A stretch of 64,000 nt of DNA from Anthonomus grandis grandis (taxonomy: Eukaryota; Arthropoda; Insecta; Coleoptera; Curculionidae), in NCBI RefSeq assembly GCF_022605725.1, contig NC_065548.1:16401644-16465643 (forward strand). Direction: 5' to 3'. Both the position numbers and the translations under genes were made by a program. The notes beneath the pieces are model-generated. The model did no database searches. It saw only the letters and a list, made by a program, of their open reading frames with translations, and was not told where the DNA came from. Shown here piece by piece: positions 35,056 through 46,278 of the stretch. The first letter of the stretch is position 1. Each line of letters begins with the position of its first letter.

Positions 35056-35837
35056 TATACAAGGGATTCTAACAACTCATCATTTACAGCCCTATAAAAT
35101 AAAGCTGGTACATGGAATAACTGATGATACCCGGTAATCTTGATGGGGATATATACTTCAGGTTATTACAAGAAGCTATCGATCCAGCAATAACGAACAT
35201 TATTGAAAATGATAATAACAATCAATACGTTAAAGGCGAGGTGATGTTCCAGCAGGATGGTGCGCCCGCTCATTACGCAATATCTGTCCGCAATTATTAA
35301 AATGAAAACTATCCTGGTCGGTGGATTGGACGCAGAGGCTCTGTTGAATGCCCCGCGCGGTTGACTGATCTTTCACATCTGGATTTTTTTTTGTGATGTC
35401 ACCCAAAGGGTAAAATCTATGCTACCCAACCAGCTTTAATAGAAGAATTGATTTAAACGCGTTGATTTGAACAAAATCTGTATTATTGCATGGAGGTCAT
35501 TTCCGATGATTATTTGACAAAGAATTGCAATTTTTTTGCAAAAAACTGTTTTAAATGTTAAAATAATCAATAGTTTGAGAACCGCTGAAACAAAATCCAT
35601 TAAACAAGGTATGGCCGTAAAGAAAATCCAAAGACCTTTCAAACAAGATATAATTCGACTCACTATTCCATTTAAATTTTTTAAGGTTAGTTTTACCCTG
35701 GCTAAGTATTATAGCACTGAAAATGTTTCCACCTGGTAATCCCCTGGGAAATTGACGTGCCCGAGCGTTTTCTTTTTAAAATCTTTACAAGCACGAGATG
35801 GCTGCCGTTTCGTTTTCATTTAGCGACCCTGTATATA

Positions 35838-38221
35838 TGGCCCTTATACACGCAAAATTTACTCTTTAGGCAGATGCGACTCAGGAATATCGAGTGCCTC
35901 TGTAGATGCCGAAAACGTCGCTATATCAATACTCAAAGTATGTGGAATCCCACAGCATGTGTTTCCCGAATATTACATCTGGCCGAACTTTGAGCAAAAT
36001 ATCCACAGGCACATTCGCTGTACTTGAGCTACTCATGATGCTTGAGTACCATAGCGTTCGTTCTTTTGTGCCACTATCTTCCATAAAAAAAAATGGATGT
36101 TACTATATTAGTTTTGATCTTATGCAACTTATATTGAGAATTTTTTGTTAGATCTAATCTGCTTAGTACTTCTATCTTCTTCTCTTGGAAAAAATATGGA
36201 TTCACTTATTATTTGGTTACGTAAGAATTCTATTAGTTATATAAGGGTTCAATTTTTCGATTTCCCTTTTCAATCCTTCTCACTGCAGTATCAATGAATA
36301 ACCTAAGAAACCTATGAATTATGCTAATTTAGCAATAACACTCTCAGAATCAGTAAATCACCGGTTTGGAGACTTCAATAAGAGTCATAGTTTGCTGACG
36401 TCCGATGTTCGAGATCTAGCTTGTCAGTTGATATAACTGATGTTACTATTTTCTAATCACAGATTGGCTAAATAAATATGGCTATGAAAATTTTATGTTC
36501 ATATCTGAACTGTATCGAAAGTCGTTACGTAGATCATTAATCAACTAGTTTATGAGTCTGGCGTTCAATACAATTCGTCGATATACGAGAGTTACCTTTA
36601 TAAAAAAAATATATTTGAATATATATTTTTTCCTTTATTTTTGGCAAGTCATTTTCAGTAAAACCATCTCCAATTTTTTTCTACAAAAGCAAAAATAAGC
36701 TAGTATTATTTAATGTATAAAATTATAATGTAAGTAGATGGTTCAGTTTCGATATATTATAAAGTCTCAAACTTTATCCATCATCATAAAAGCCATAATA
36801 GTACAAAATTTAACATCTTGTAGCAGAGTCAAGTATTAAAAAGGCAATTTGTAGGACAATGTAGTCGAGCATGGCCGTTACCATTACAATGATAGAACAT
36901 GATATCAAAACCATGTCGTACAACGAGATACGTTTTAGCATAGAGAGTAGTTCATTATACTACTGTATTGCATGTTTCACAGTATTGGAACGTAAACTGA
37001 GCCACTCTGACATGTATAAGCCCAAATTTTTTAGTTTCCAAAGCTATTAGAATATAATACCTGTTAATTTTTTTTTTAATTTTAAATTATTATAAGATCT
37101 AATCTGTAAATTATTTATTCCAATGCTTATTCACTCTCCTACTAAAGCTAAGATCTTATTAGATATGCTCTTTATAGTTGTAATAGTTTTTAGAAAAGTT
37201 TTCATGCACTTTTCTCTTTTCCTTACATTTTTCTCTCTTAAATTTTGCTCTTTAATGATTTATAACATTTTAAGCCCTGTTCTGACTAAACCCCAGATTA
37301 ATGCGAGCTTCGCCCACTCTCGTTAAAAAAAACCCGAGGGAACATCAGTAAACTGCTGAAAAGGGACTTTTATAGAGGAAACTCGCCTATTTTCAGGCAT
37401 AGCCTGTTGCGGGAAAATTGGTTAAAAACTCAAGTTTTACTTGTTTACATTGGATATTGTTGCCAAAAAATCTAATTCAAAGCTTGTAATTTTAGATTTG
37501 GTTAATAATTATTTAAATTGTGTGGGAAAGTATTAACAAATAGGTTATTAAAACAGTTGTTGGTTTTGTTCCTGTGTTTCATATCACATTTATCAGATAG
37601 AAAATATAATAGTTGAATCGTAAGATTCTAAATTTCCTAGATACCGCAACAAACGAAAATATGAGAGTTTTACATTCATTACTTAAAAATCAACGGTATA
37701 ACGTATATACACCTTAAAGAATACGGAGCTTGCATCTTAGAGATAAATAAACGCATGATTTGCATCTCAAGAAGAATAAAGTGGTAGAATTATATGAGAT
37801 ATATTATGAAAAATATTTACTTTAAACATTTGCAAATGTAATTTTGATCCTTAGTTTCTTAACAAATTTAAGACAAATATCTCACTTATTATTAAAGTTA
37901 TTTGAGTATTTTAATTTACTTATCTTTTTTTAATAATATAAATTGTATGAGCTCTTTAGATACTCAAATTACATACAAACAACGCTATATCTATTCGTTA
38001 TCACGACTAAGAGTATTTATATATTTAATTTAACCTAAATAGAATCCAACCCAACTCTTACAATTTTATTATAAGGGCTATATTTGACATGCAATTCAAC
38101 CCTTTTCAGCTTTATTATATCCCTCATATTAGATATCCGTGCTTTCTAAATTTGATGGTGAAAAAAGTGTAAGTTATCTATTTTATTGTGACTTTTTAAA
38201 TAAATAAATTTGATTAAATAA
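35838..38221. other. AT-rich spacer, no gene recognised
   Basis: 2.4 kb. Open stretches at 35757-36151 (plus) lie at and beyond the end of DD41D element 3 and have no motif. The one at 37123-37326 is hydrophobic and Phe/Leu-rich (FRKVFMHFSLFLTFFSLKF), as chance ORFs in T-rich DNA are. The 37270-37440 part is less AT-rich but unidentified. Confidence 0.5.
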
Positions 38222-38273
38222 TAAAAATTAACTGATATTAAATAAATAAATATTTAATATCAGTTAATTTTTA
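38222..38273. repeat. Perfect 23-bp hairpin, 6-nt loop
   Basis: The left arm 38222-38244 starts TAAAAATTAACTGATATT and the right arm 38251-38273 is its exact reverse complement. The loop is AATAAA. Twenty-three uninterrupted pairs in AT-rich DNA is more than expected from composition alone. No gene or TIR adjoins it. Confidence 0.9.
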
Positions 38274-39530
38274 GTTAGGTTTCATGTTTTTTTTTTATTA
38301 GAAACAAGCTTAAAAAAGTATTATTAAGTAAATTACGAGTATTGTAAACTAGCATTATAATTAAGGGTGAAGAATATATTGAGGAAATACCGAAAAATTT
38401 AGTATTTGTAAGGTTTTCAAAGCAAATATTATTTTTTTTTTAAGTTTTGATGTAGAATGTAGAGGGCGCTATCTGTGGTATTTTTCGTATTTTATTGGGT
38501 AACAAATATTTTACACCTCACTATTTTTTAATTCTGCATAAAAAAAATGTTTCTTTAGTTTTTAGTATTGTTCAATACGTCGGTTTATCGTCAGCACGTT
38601 AGGATATCATCGGGGAGTGTTTAGCTTTCATATACGCTAAGTTCGAATATCTGGGACGTACTTACAGTTTACTCATCAGCTTTTCCTAAGACATTGGAAT
38701 CTGATAACTTTTAGTGAGGCAGGATGGGTCCACTATAGGCTGCTTGTACCCCCAAATGCAAACTTTGCATATTTTTTTTTAAGTTATCAAGTATCTTAGA
38801 CAATATTCTTAACTTTTGGATATAGGTACCTAAGTATCGTTAAATCGTAATATTTTTGCATAAGAAGGTTATACTTTTCATATATTATTAATTAGAAAAC
38901 ACTAATTGTATTGATTAATCATATTAAGTTTTCTCGAGTAAATTATTCGTTCATTATTCGATCCTAATAACTGAAAAATATTTTCATTTGTGGTGTCTTT
39001 AAAGTGTTTTAATGTCTTATTGATTGAATTAGCTCCAACATAATCCAGAGCTTAGCTAAAACCTGACTTATATACTATTTTATTCAAACAATATTTATAT
39101 TAATACTTTGTTAGGTACAATAAGATGTATAGAGCAATATTTATAACAACAGCATTAGTTATATTATATTAGGTTTAAAAGCTTTGATATGCAAATTTCG
39201 TATTTGGTCACAGCACATCGACACCACATATTAAAATTCATAGGGAAATAAATTTCCAAATATACCGGTCGCACTTTTACCCTAAAACTAATTTTGGCAT
39301 AATTTCGTTGTCAACGTTAATCCGCTCGCTAAATTTTAATACGATAGCTTAGTGCCGGCCAGCCGTCTGGAATTTCAGATGCTTCATTATAATCATGTTT
39401 TGAGGCACGTAACACGTTAATATGAATCGGACGGTGATTTTGTGATAAGCGACATATTAGCATCATAAAGGTATAATAAACCGGCATAACTCTGGTGGTC
39501 AGATTTTTGCGTGCTTTATTAAACGTGTTT
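38274..39530. other. Spacer upstream of the Penelope-like element
   Basis: No ORF. 38460-38760 and 39340-39530 are less AT-rich. The latter adjoins the Penelope-like reverse transcriptase and may be its leader or lost N-terminal coding part, but no protein frame could be read. Confidence 0.4.
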
Positions 39531-39534
39531 AAAA

Positions 39535-40593
39535 ATGAGGGACTACGATATAGTTTTCACAAAAGCCGATAAGGGATCATGCTTACTTGCCTTAAAAAGA
39601 GACGACTACATAAATAAAGTAATGGATTTTCTAAACACAGAAGACTTTGAAAAGGTCGACAGAGATCCGACAGGTCCATTCTTTAATAAATTAAAAAAAG
39701 TCTTAGACATGACCTTGGTAACCCTAGAATATTTTAATTCTACAAAACAAAAACTATATCCCATGAACCCTAAAACACCTCTATTATATGGGTTGCCAAA
39801 AGTCCATAAAACTAGCATGCCAATTAGACCTGTGGTTTCCTTTATTGACTCCCCTTGTTACCAGTTATCATCTTGGCTTAACAACGTTCTTAGAAATGTC
39901 TCAAACTTCAAAGCACCATATTCTGTAACAAATTCAGTGAATTTTGCCAAAAGCATTCAGAATGTTCACGTTCCAGATACAGCCCAGCTTATATCGCTAG
40001 ACGTGAAAAACTTATTTCCAAGCATTCCACCCGCTGATTGTCTGGTCTTAGTCAAAGATCTTCTCAGGGGGAAACTTGATTCACTTTTGGTGGAAAATCT
40101 ACTTTTGCTTCTTTCTACTGTGTTAGATCAAAATTTTTTCCAATTTAACAACCGTTTTTTCAAACAAAAAGAAGGTCTAGCAATGGGCTGTTCTTTATCG
40201 CCATTTCTTAGTGAAGTATTTCTTCACTTAAGCAACTTAGAAACAAAAATAATGAGCAGTAATTTTAAAAATAACATCATCTTTTATAAACGGTATGTGG
40301 ATGATATATGTTTGATTTGGAATGGAAGTGAGGTAGAGCTTACAAATTTCCATAATTATGTCAACTCTCTTCACTCTAAAATTGAGTTCACAATCGAACG
40401 GGAACAGAACAACACCTTACCATTCTTAGATTTATTACTTAAGAGGGAAAGAAATAAGATATCCTTTGAAATATTTCGTAAACAAGCAACAACAGATAAT
40501 ATTATACAATATAATTCAATATCACCGTCCTCACATAAATTTGCTGCTTTTCATTCTTTATTTTACAGACTTTTTAATCCCACTTTCTCGTGA
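39535..40593 (+). CDS. Penelope-like reverse transcriptase, 352-codon open frame
   Basis: The open frame begins MRDYDIVFTKADKGSCLLAL. The KADKG motif close to the start is where PLE proteins begin their conserved part, so this is an N-terminally short form; an in-frame stop lies five codons upstream. Motifs in order: LYGLPKVHK (about residue 83), RPVVSFIDSPCYQLS (about 97), LISLDVKNLFPSIP with the first catalytic Asp (about 147), EGLAMGCSLSPFLSEVF (about 213), YKRYVDDICLIW with the paired Asp of the active site (about 252) and NTLPFLDLLLKR (about 293). The frame ends in the thumb region at NPTFS, where a shift passes the coding to the frame of FLIPLSREAFKKEFLTIKQL. All catalytic Asp residues are kept, so decay is recent compared with its neighbours. 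Confidence 0.9.
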   Translation: MRDYDIVFTKADKGSCLLALKRDDYINKVMDFLNTEDFEKVDRDPTGPFFNKLKKVLDMTLVTLEYFNSTKQKLYPMNPKTPLLYGLPKVHKTSMPIRPVVSFIDSPCYQLSSWLNNVLRNVSNFKAPYSVTNSVNFAKSIQNVHVPDTAQLISLDVKNLFPSIPPADCLVLVKDLLRGKLDSLLVENLLLLLSTVLDQNFFQFNNRFFKQKEGLAMGCSLSPFLSEVFLHLSNLETKIMSSNFKNNIIFYKRYVDDICLIWNGSEVELTNFHNYVNSLHSKIEFTIEREQNNTLPFLDLLLKRERNKISFEIFRKQATTDNIIQYNSISPSSHKFAAFHSLFYRLFNPTFS

Positions 40594-40658
40594 AGCTTTT
40601 AAAAAAGAATTCCTTACCATTAAACAACTAGCAGTCAGTAACTTTTTCCCTCTTAAAT

Positions 40659-41210
40659 GTGAACAAGTATAAATTATCATTTAATTTTATCAGACAACAA
40701 ACAAACAATATCAAAACTTTTAGGTCGTTTACTTATTTTGGACCAATTTCGTCACAATTATCCCGCTTTTTTTCTCCCTTTGGCATAACCGCAGCTTTTA
40801 AAACCAATAATACCTTAAATAGACATCTAATTAAAACTAAAGATAAACTACCCCCGCTATCTTCTCCAGGAGTTTATGAGATTAGGTGTAAAGAGTGCCC
40901 TGCAGTGTACGTCGGCCAGTCTGGTAGGAAGATTTCTACTAGGATTAGTGAACACAAGGCCCAATACAATAAATTTAAAAATACCGAAATCACAGTGACC
41001 AGATCAGCTTTTGCTAATCACCTTCTCGACTCCAGACATGATTTTCCTGACAGCCAAAATATAAAAATACTGCATCAATGCAACAAAAGTAAAAAACTAG
41101 ACTTGTTGGAGACAATGGAGATTAGTAAAGCTTTTAAAAGCCCAGATCTGTCCTGTGTTAATGAAAGGTTTGATTTTGATGGCCACCTAGTTTTTAATAA
41201 CCTCAAGTAG
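40659..41210 (+). pseudogene. Penelope-like C-terminal part with GIY-YIG endonuclease domain
   Basis: The frame continues the PLE protein after the shift. It carries FTYFGPISSQLSRFFSPFGI, the connector of PLEs, and then the GIY-YIG nuclease: GVYEIRCKECPAVYVGQSGR followed by KISTRISEHK. Here GVY and YVG replace the textbook GIY and YIG, as is common in PLEs. The Arg and the SEH segment follow at normal spacing. The paired cysteines (CKEC) just after GVYEI are a PLE-typical zinc-binding insertion. The end, SPDLSCVNERFDFDGHL, reaches a normal stop. It would nick target DNA for priming if expressed with the reverse transcriptase. Confidence 0.85.
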
Positions 41211-43695
41211 TTCTAGACTCTTAAATGATGGCACAGTATAAAGAACAAGACAGTAGGTTCACTCTCTTGCGGCCGTTTGAAGTAGGGACTTCTAAACAGT
41301 GCCGACTTTTTTTACGCGGTCGTAAATCATTATTTAGTTTCGACGGCAATCCTTTACGATACGGGGGGTGTTTGAAAAATTTTTAATAAGGAATATTTTC
41401 GTACATCGCGGCGGGCAGCGTGTAATAATATGGAATTTTTTGAAATTAAAGGCACTTTGTATTATTGTTAAAATGAAATTGAAAGAATATTATTAAGTAT
41501 CTCTTTTGAACAAATAACTGTAAGAAAAACACTTGGTAGATAGCTTTAAAATTAAGTTTATTAGAATGTACACAATTAAATCTTAGCTTTACGTTCCTTT
41601 CATGCTCTTTTCTTAACTGACCAAGAAACTACCTACCTAATATTACATACACTTAATTAATAATAACTTCGTTAATATACCCATTTTTTAAATATTTAAT
41701 AACATTTACATAATAATGTGATAACAACACTCAGCATATGGAACTCGGTAACAGTGAAATATAAAAAGGCAGTTAAATAAAAAAAACTTATTAAATGCCT
41801 AATTATTTGCTTTTTAAATAGAAGATGAAAGAACAAACCACTAAAATTCAAATAAAACGAAAATAGGTGTTTTACAACCTAGAATTCATATAAATATGGA
41901 AAATAAATATAGTTTTACATTGGGGATTATAGTACACATCAATATTTTGAAACTTAAACCCTTAGAAACCACCCTTAATGACGAAAAAAATGCAGTTTTA
42001 AGTATGGTTAGACGGTATAGGTGGCTAAAATTTATATCATTCAAATGATTGCAATGCAACTAATAATAAATCGGATAGCTTTCACTATTAAAAACCACCA
42101 CTAATAACAGAATATTACCAAAAATTTTGCATTTTTTTAGATTAAAATCACGATTTAAAAAAAATATGTACTCTAAATCGCTGACACTTTTTGAACATAT
42201 TATTGGTACCTATATATAGTCCATTGTAGAAGGCTACGCTTTAATTTTTGAAATAAATACATAATTTTTTATGATAATTTTTTTTAAAACTGCAATTATT
42301 TCTATTTTATTCCTAACTTTTTTAATTTTTATGCTAATGACTTACAATCAAGTTTATTTTTAAAGTTTTTGATAGTACATACTTGAAAAAATGTGCTTGA
42401 TATTTGTCTAAAAAACGTTTTTTTTTTAAATTATTTCACGTTATTATTTTACGTCATTATATTTTGTTATCTAAAAAAAGGGGTTATGTTCACACAGTTG
42501 ATCACAGTAAATCAAGCAAAAGCCAATCTTTTGTTTTTAAACCAACTTTTGTTTATTAGATTTTTTTGTAGGATCTCAATTTTCCGAGATATTTAAGAAA
42601 TACCGAAGAAAAGCGTGTATTTTTTTCTGTGAACTAATCCATTTTTATTTAAAAAAAAAATGTATATCCCCTTTTACTCCTGCAGCCATCTACGCAACAT
42701 ATCGCCGGCATTTTTAATGTACAAAATTTCCGCACAACGCTATTATAGTTCTAATATTGAAGACGCCCCCGTATAACGCAGTCGCCACCGGGCAGCAAAA
42801 AAGAGTAGCATCAGAAAGCGAGTGAGAAAGGCAATATTTTGGGCGGCGCTTAGAGTGATCCTTCTATTCTAGTTTATGTTCGGTGATGGCTAGATTTCTG
42901 AAATGTATAAAGGATTTGATTGTTTAGTGGAGTTCTTTGTACATAGATAGTGCCACTTTATTGTAATCTTTGTTTACTTAAATATTAGGTGTTTTGTGTA
43001 TGTTATGGTAAGTTTTTGTTGAATTCTCCTGAGTTTAGGTCTGATCATGCTCTAGTCGAGCGAAACATGTAACCTTCGTTATTTTATTAAATGTATTTGT
43101 GATGCTGTAGATTTCGTGTTTTTTACCTTTTATAAAAGTGTTTAAAAAAGCTTAAAAAATTGAAAAAAATCCACCATTAATTTTTTTTATAATCTTAAAA
43201 GAAATAGCTTTTAGGAAGATGAACAAGAAATGATCGCCAATTAAAAATAGTAAAACCTTTATAATATAAGAAATATTAATCTTATTTTTGAAAATGTTTG
43301 CTTTGGGTCAAGTACAGGAATTTTTCTTATTTGACCAAAAATTGTTAATTTGAAATTAAGAAATTAAAATTGTTTTGAATATAAAACTGATATTTTTTTG
43401 GAATAGAAATCTATTTATTTCAAATAAAATATGTACTGTTTTCAGAAAAATATAGAAAAATCGAGTCTTTAATAGCTTGCAATGAATAACTTAATAAATT
43501 ATGATTGAATATTTATCTGATAGTATTCTTAGATTTAATCAAGAAGCATATGTGCCCAACACTCTCAAAAACTAAAAATTTACCCTGCTATTATTGGCGA
43601 TAATTTAGTTGATCTTTTTTTCACTTGGAAATTTAATAGATAAAAAAGATCAAACATATTGTCAATTATTACAAAACGTTTTTCATTAGTATTAG
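41211..43695. other. Spacer after the Penelope-like element, no gene seen
   Basis: 41211-41450 is less AT-rich and probably 3' element sequence (GCGGCCGTTTGAAGTAGGGA; GCGGCGGGCAGCG). 41450-42660 is AT-rich with nothing readable. 42660-43090 is again more GC-rich and ends in the CGAAAC motif. 43090-43695 shows nothing. Confidence 0.45.
43041..43073 (+). repeat. CTGATCATG...GCGAAACATG motif (plus strand)
   Basis: CTGATCATGCTC is followed by TAGTC, GAGC and GAAACATGTAAC. GCTC and GAGC can pair as a 4-bp stem. The copy shares its flank (AGTTTAGGT upstream) with the minus-strand copy at 27514-27548. By position it may be the end of a Penelope-like element, but the link to the ORFs at 39.5-41.2 kb is unproven. 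Confidence 0.5.
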
Positions 43696-43699
43696 TTGT

Positions 43700-44680
43700 A
43701 ATAACATAATAAAGTTCCACCCCAGTAATCCATTTAATCCATTTAACCTTTTGCAGTCTCTTATGAAATGATGTACATGATAAGTCATTTCCTCTGCTTT
43801 AATGCAATTTTAACAGAGCGGGCTTTATACGACACCAAACTGATGGGTTATTAATGAATAATTATAATAAGATTCGCTATAACTTCTTTGTCTCCACATA
43901 GCAGCCAGGCCATCTTAGCTCTAGAGGTATGACAACACATCCTTGCCTTGTGCATCAACTTGCTATTCGTTGTTCAATTTAATTTACCATCTTTATTTGT
44001 CTGAGGCGTGAAAGGTTTACTTCTTACTTATTTCGAAAAAGGGTTTGAGCCTCGTGATTTAATGGGCTGAACCAAGTCTTGCTAACTCATGTACTTTCTC
44101 GTATTCCTTCACTTCACTGTGTTCTGAGACCCAGTATAATCAAACATATTTCCTTTCTTCCTAGGTCGGCCCCATACCTACACTCCTCTACCTCTACCGG
44201 ATTTGAACTGATTCTTCCCTGCCAGGCATTTTTACTTCAAAGGTTATTTTCCAGATAAATGCTTCTGTTTGTCTCCTCGAAAGTAGGACGACTAACTTTA
44301 TTATATCCTGGCAATAGAAGTGCGCCCACGCTTCTATAGCTAACGTTTCGAAACCTTATCATCTTTAATTCTTAACGTAAGATGTCTTCCTATTCACCTA
44401 CAGAGGAAGTTTCGGGAGTACTAGGGATTGATCTCATTGCTCCTGTTAGGCAGCGTTGGTAGTATAGCAGGTTTCTTAGAATGAATGGAAGTTTTTAACG
44501 CCGTTCTTTACACCACCGAGCTGTAGGTCACTTCGGGCCTGATGACAGCAGTGTGGAGCCATTGCAAGATGTTACGTTTGGTACAAAGATTGGTACTGAC
44601 TATAATTCATAACTGCCACATAACGGCAGTAGTCTCCCTATAACTCTTGCTCACAGTGACGGTGAGGTGCTGGTTCCACG
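43700..44680 (-). pseudogene. LINE relic, C-terminal part with RNase H and Cys motif (R1/Jockey-like)
   Basis: Read on the minus strand from 44680 downwards, the polymerase tail gives TWNQHLTVTVSKSYRETTAV, then a decayed thumb (AVIRPEVTYSSVV). After several broken frames an RNase H domain is visible near 44070-44150: YWVSEHSEVKEYEKVHELAR followed by LGSA, matching the WVPGHSGxxGNExADELARxGS motif. The terminal part near 43740-43870 gives THQFGVV-SPLC-NC, HHFIRDC, a relic of the SPxCRxC...HxxxxC motif at the ends of such proteins. A LINE with RNase H belongs to the R1/I/Jockey group. The 5' end is cut at about 44682, exactly where DD41D element 4 coding begins. Confidence 0.7.
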
Positions 44681-44682
44681 TC

Positions 44683-46192
44683 AATAAATGAAATAGTTGA
44701 AATGGTCCTTATCTATGGTAAATCTGAACGGAATATTAATAGAGCCATTGAACTGTATACCATGCGACATCCTCAACGGCGACTTCCGTCGCCAGCATCA
44801 TTTTATCGTGTAGTGAACCACTTTATAGAAGATGGAAGTGTGAGAACGATAAATCGATCACGAAAGAGAAGCATTACCAGTCAAAATAATGAAATTGCCG
44901 TCTTAGCTACCGTTACCCATAATCCTGGAGTCAGTTCAGGATCAATTTCTTCTGCTTCTGGAATCTCTAAAACAAGTGTCCTGAGAATTTTGATACGCCA
45001 CAAGTTTCATCCGTATCACTTGTCGTTACATCAAGAGCTTCACGGAAATGACTTCCAAAATCAAGTGTTGTTTTGTGAATGGGCCCAAAATCAGTTGCAT
45101 GAAAATAACAATTTCTTTCTGTGCGTCTTATTCGCCGATGAAGCTTCATTTACAACTATGGTATGGTTAATCGTTATAACATGCATTATTGGGCAATTGA
45201 AAATCCCAGGTGGTTTCGAGCGATAGAACATCAGCGGCCATGGTCTGTGAATGTATGGTGTGGCATCATCAATGATAAAGTCATAGGACCTTATTTTATT
45301 GATTGTGTCCTTATAGACCAAAAATACCGTAATTTCTAGATTCTACCAGTATTTTTGGAAGATGTGTGTTTTGAAGTGAGACTAAATATGTGGTACCAGC
45401 ATGATGGTTGTCCCGCACATTATTCACGCGTTGCGCGCCAAGTGTTAGATCGTGACTTCAATGGACGTTGGATAGGTCACGGTGGAGCAGTCCACTGGCC
45501 GCCACGGTCACCTAGTTTGACGCCGTTAGATTTTTTTCTATGGGGTTATTTGAAGGAGATCGTATATTGCGATCCATCAACGACTCCCGAAAATATGAAG
45601 CTGCGAATCACGGAGGTTTGCGGGCAGATAACTCCACAAATTTTGCACTCTGTTCAACGATCGTTTAGAAAGTGAGTCGAAAAATGTATAGAAGTGGAAG
45701 GTCAACACTTTGAACATTTATTGAAATAATTTTCTGATTTTTTTTTCAATTTCTTTTATTTGAACTTTGTACGTTTTATTTTCAAGTTTTCGATTCTGTT
45801 GAGTAAAGTTCTATCATAAGATATTTTTACTCCTTTTGATAGATCATCAGATACTACCTACAAGGGCAAATGTCATTGTCAAGAAAAAATTTCGTAAAAG
45901 AATTAAGAATTAATATCTTGAAAAGGAGAGGTCGCATGTAAAAAAGTGTCAAATGAAAGTTACTCATTTTTTAACGCTAAATCAGATACTATTAAAAAAA
46001 ATAAAGGTTTCTATGCAAAAAAGTAAAGTTGACCTTCATTTGACTTTGAAGACGTCTACTCAAGGTCACACCAATGACGTCATTTTATGGCCCCTTGACA
46101 ACCATTCAAACTTCACATGAAACATTTTCTGGATACATGTTTAGTTTTCGAGATATTGCGATGTCTCTAGTTAAATGGACCACCCTGTATAT
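44683..46192 (+). mobile_element. DD41D element 4, left end missing
   Basis: The right end is clear: GGACCACCCTGTATA closes at about 46192, the standard terminus of this group. The left TIR is absent, because at about 44682 the sequence changes abruptly into the minus-strand LINE relic just before the transposase start. A 5'-truncated LINE inserted at the start of the transposase would explain the junction, but the left TIR was not found on the other side of the LINE. The 3' untranslated part is 460 bp, long for the group. Confidence 0.75.
44688..45729 (+). pseudogene. DD41D transposase (element 4), one frameshift and two stops
   Basis: The start is near the EIVEMVLIYGKSERNINRAI block, the usual beginning of this family; the true Met may lie just upstream in lost sequence. 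Helix-turn-helix domain to about residue 100 (GSISSASGISKTSVLRILI). The core shows VLFADEASF (first Asp), then a one-base shift near 45157. Further stretches are MHYWAIENPRWFRA, WSVNVWCGIINDKVIGPYFI, a TAG at 45337, then NMWYQHDGCPAHYSRVA (second Asp) and LTPLDFFLWGYLK (third). The normally conserved SPDL before it is SPSL. A TGA at 45673-45675 stands where an Arg codon is expected, and the frame goes on to GQHFEHLLK and a natural stop at 45729. Among the better-kept DD41D copies here. Confidence 0.85.
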
Positions 46193-46278
46193 ATATTTTT
46201 TACTTAGCCTGGTTAAGAGTTCAGGCATTCCAACCAGTAAGTCATGTTTTTTATCTCCAGAGTCAGTCATGTCTTCTA

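Larger units (their letters stand above)
33488..35450 (+). pseudogene. DD41D transposase (element 3), split by mariner and internally deleted
   Basis: The N-terminal part (33488-33756) is an open DUF4817-like helix-turn-helix region: LFFANNQNAFRTAELFNELE, then KYVIELITKFRETKSVANKK and the second helical block NMDPTLSTRQLASVAGINRE. It is cut at codon level by the mariner. If the mariner and one TA copy are skipped, the frame continues directly at 35058 with GILTTHHLQPYKIKLVHG. The next stretch jumps to the NLDGDIYF segment, so roughly 80-100 residues, including the first catalytic Asp, were deleted. The rest gives FQQDGAPAHY (second Asp) and LSHLDFFL (third, 41 residues apart), with stops at the NY-NENY position and after DFFL. 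Inactive from several independent lesions. Confidence 0.8.
33006..35837 (+). mobile_element. DD41D element 3, host of a nested mariner
   Basis: Terminal inverted repeats of about 140 bp mark the ends. The left end is TATATACAGGGTGACTAAA (from 33006). The right end reads CTGTATATA on the plus strand, and its reverse complement gives TATATACAGGGTCGCTAAAT. Both TIRs share GATTTTAAAAAGAAAACGCT further in. The element is 2.83 kb with the 1,297-bp mariner at 33759-35055 and about 1.53 kb without it, a normal size for a DD41D element with an internal deletion. It lies immediately upstream of a long AT-rich spacer. Confidence 0.85.
39535..41210 (+). mobile_element. Penelope-like retroelement (reverse transcriptase + GIY-YIG endonuclease)
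   Basis: A Penelope-like element (PLE) codes for one protein that joins a telomerase-related reverse transcriptase to a C-terminal GIY-YIG nuclease. Both parts are present in order on the plus strand. The N-terminal part of the protein (usually about 150-200 residues before the KADKG motif) is missing, and one frame change lies between the domains near 40580-40660. No terminal repeat (PLTR) pair was recognised. The downstream 41211-41450 segment is less AT-rich and may be its 3' untranslated region. Confidence 0.9.

Noticed and set aside
43041..43073. Active hammerhead ribozyme
   Set aside because: The core reads CUGAUCA and not CUGANGA, with an extra U before the stem. The essential G is absent, so only a resemblance can be claimed.
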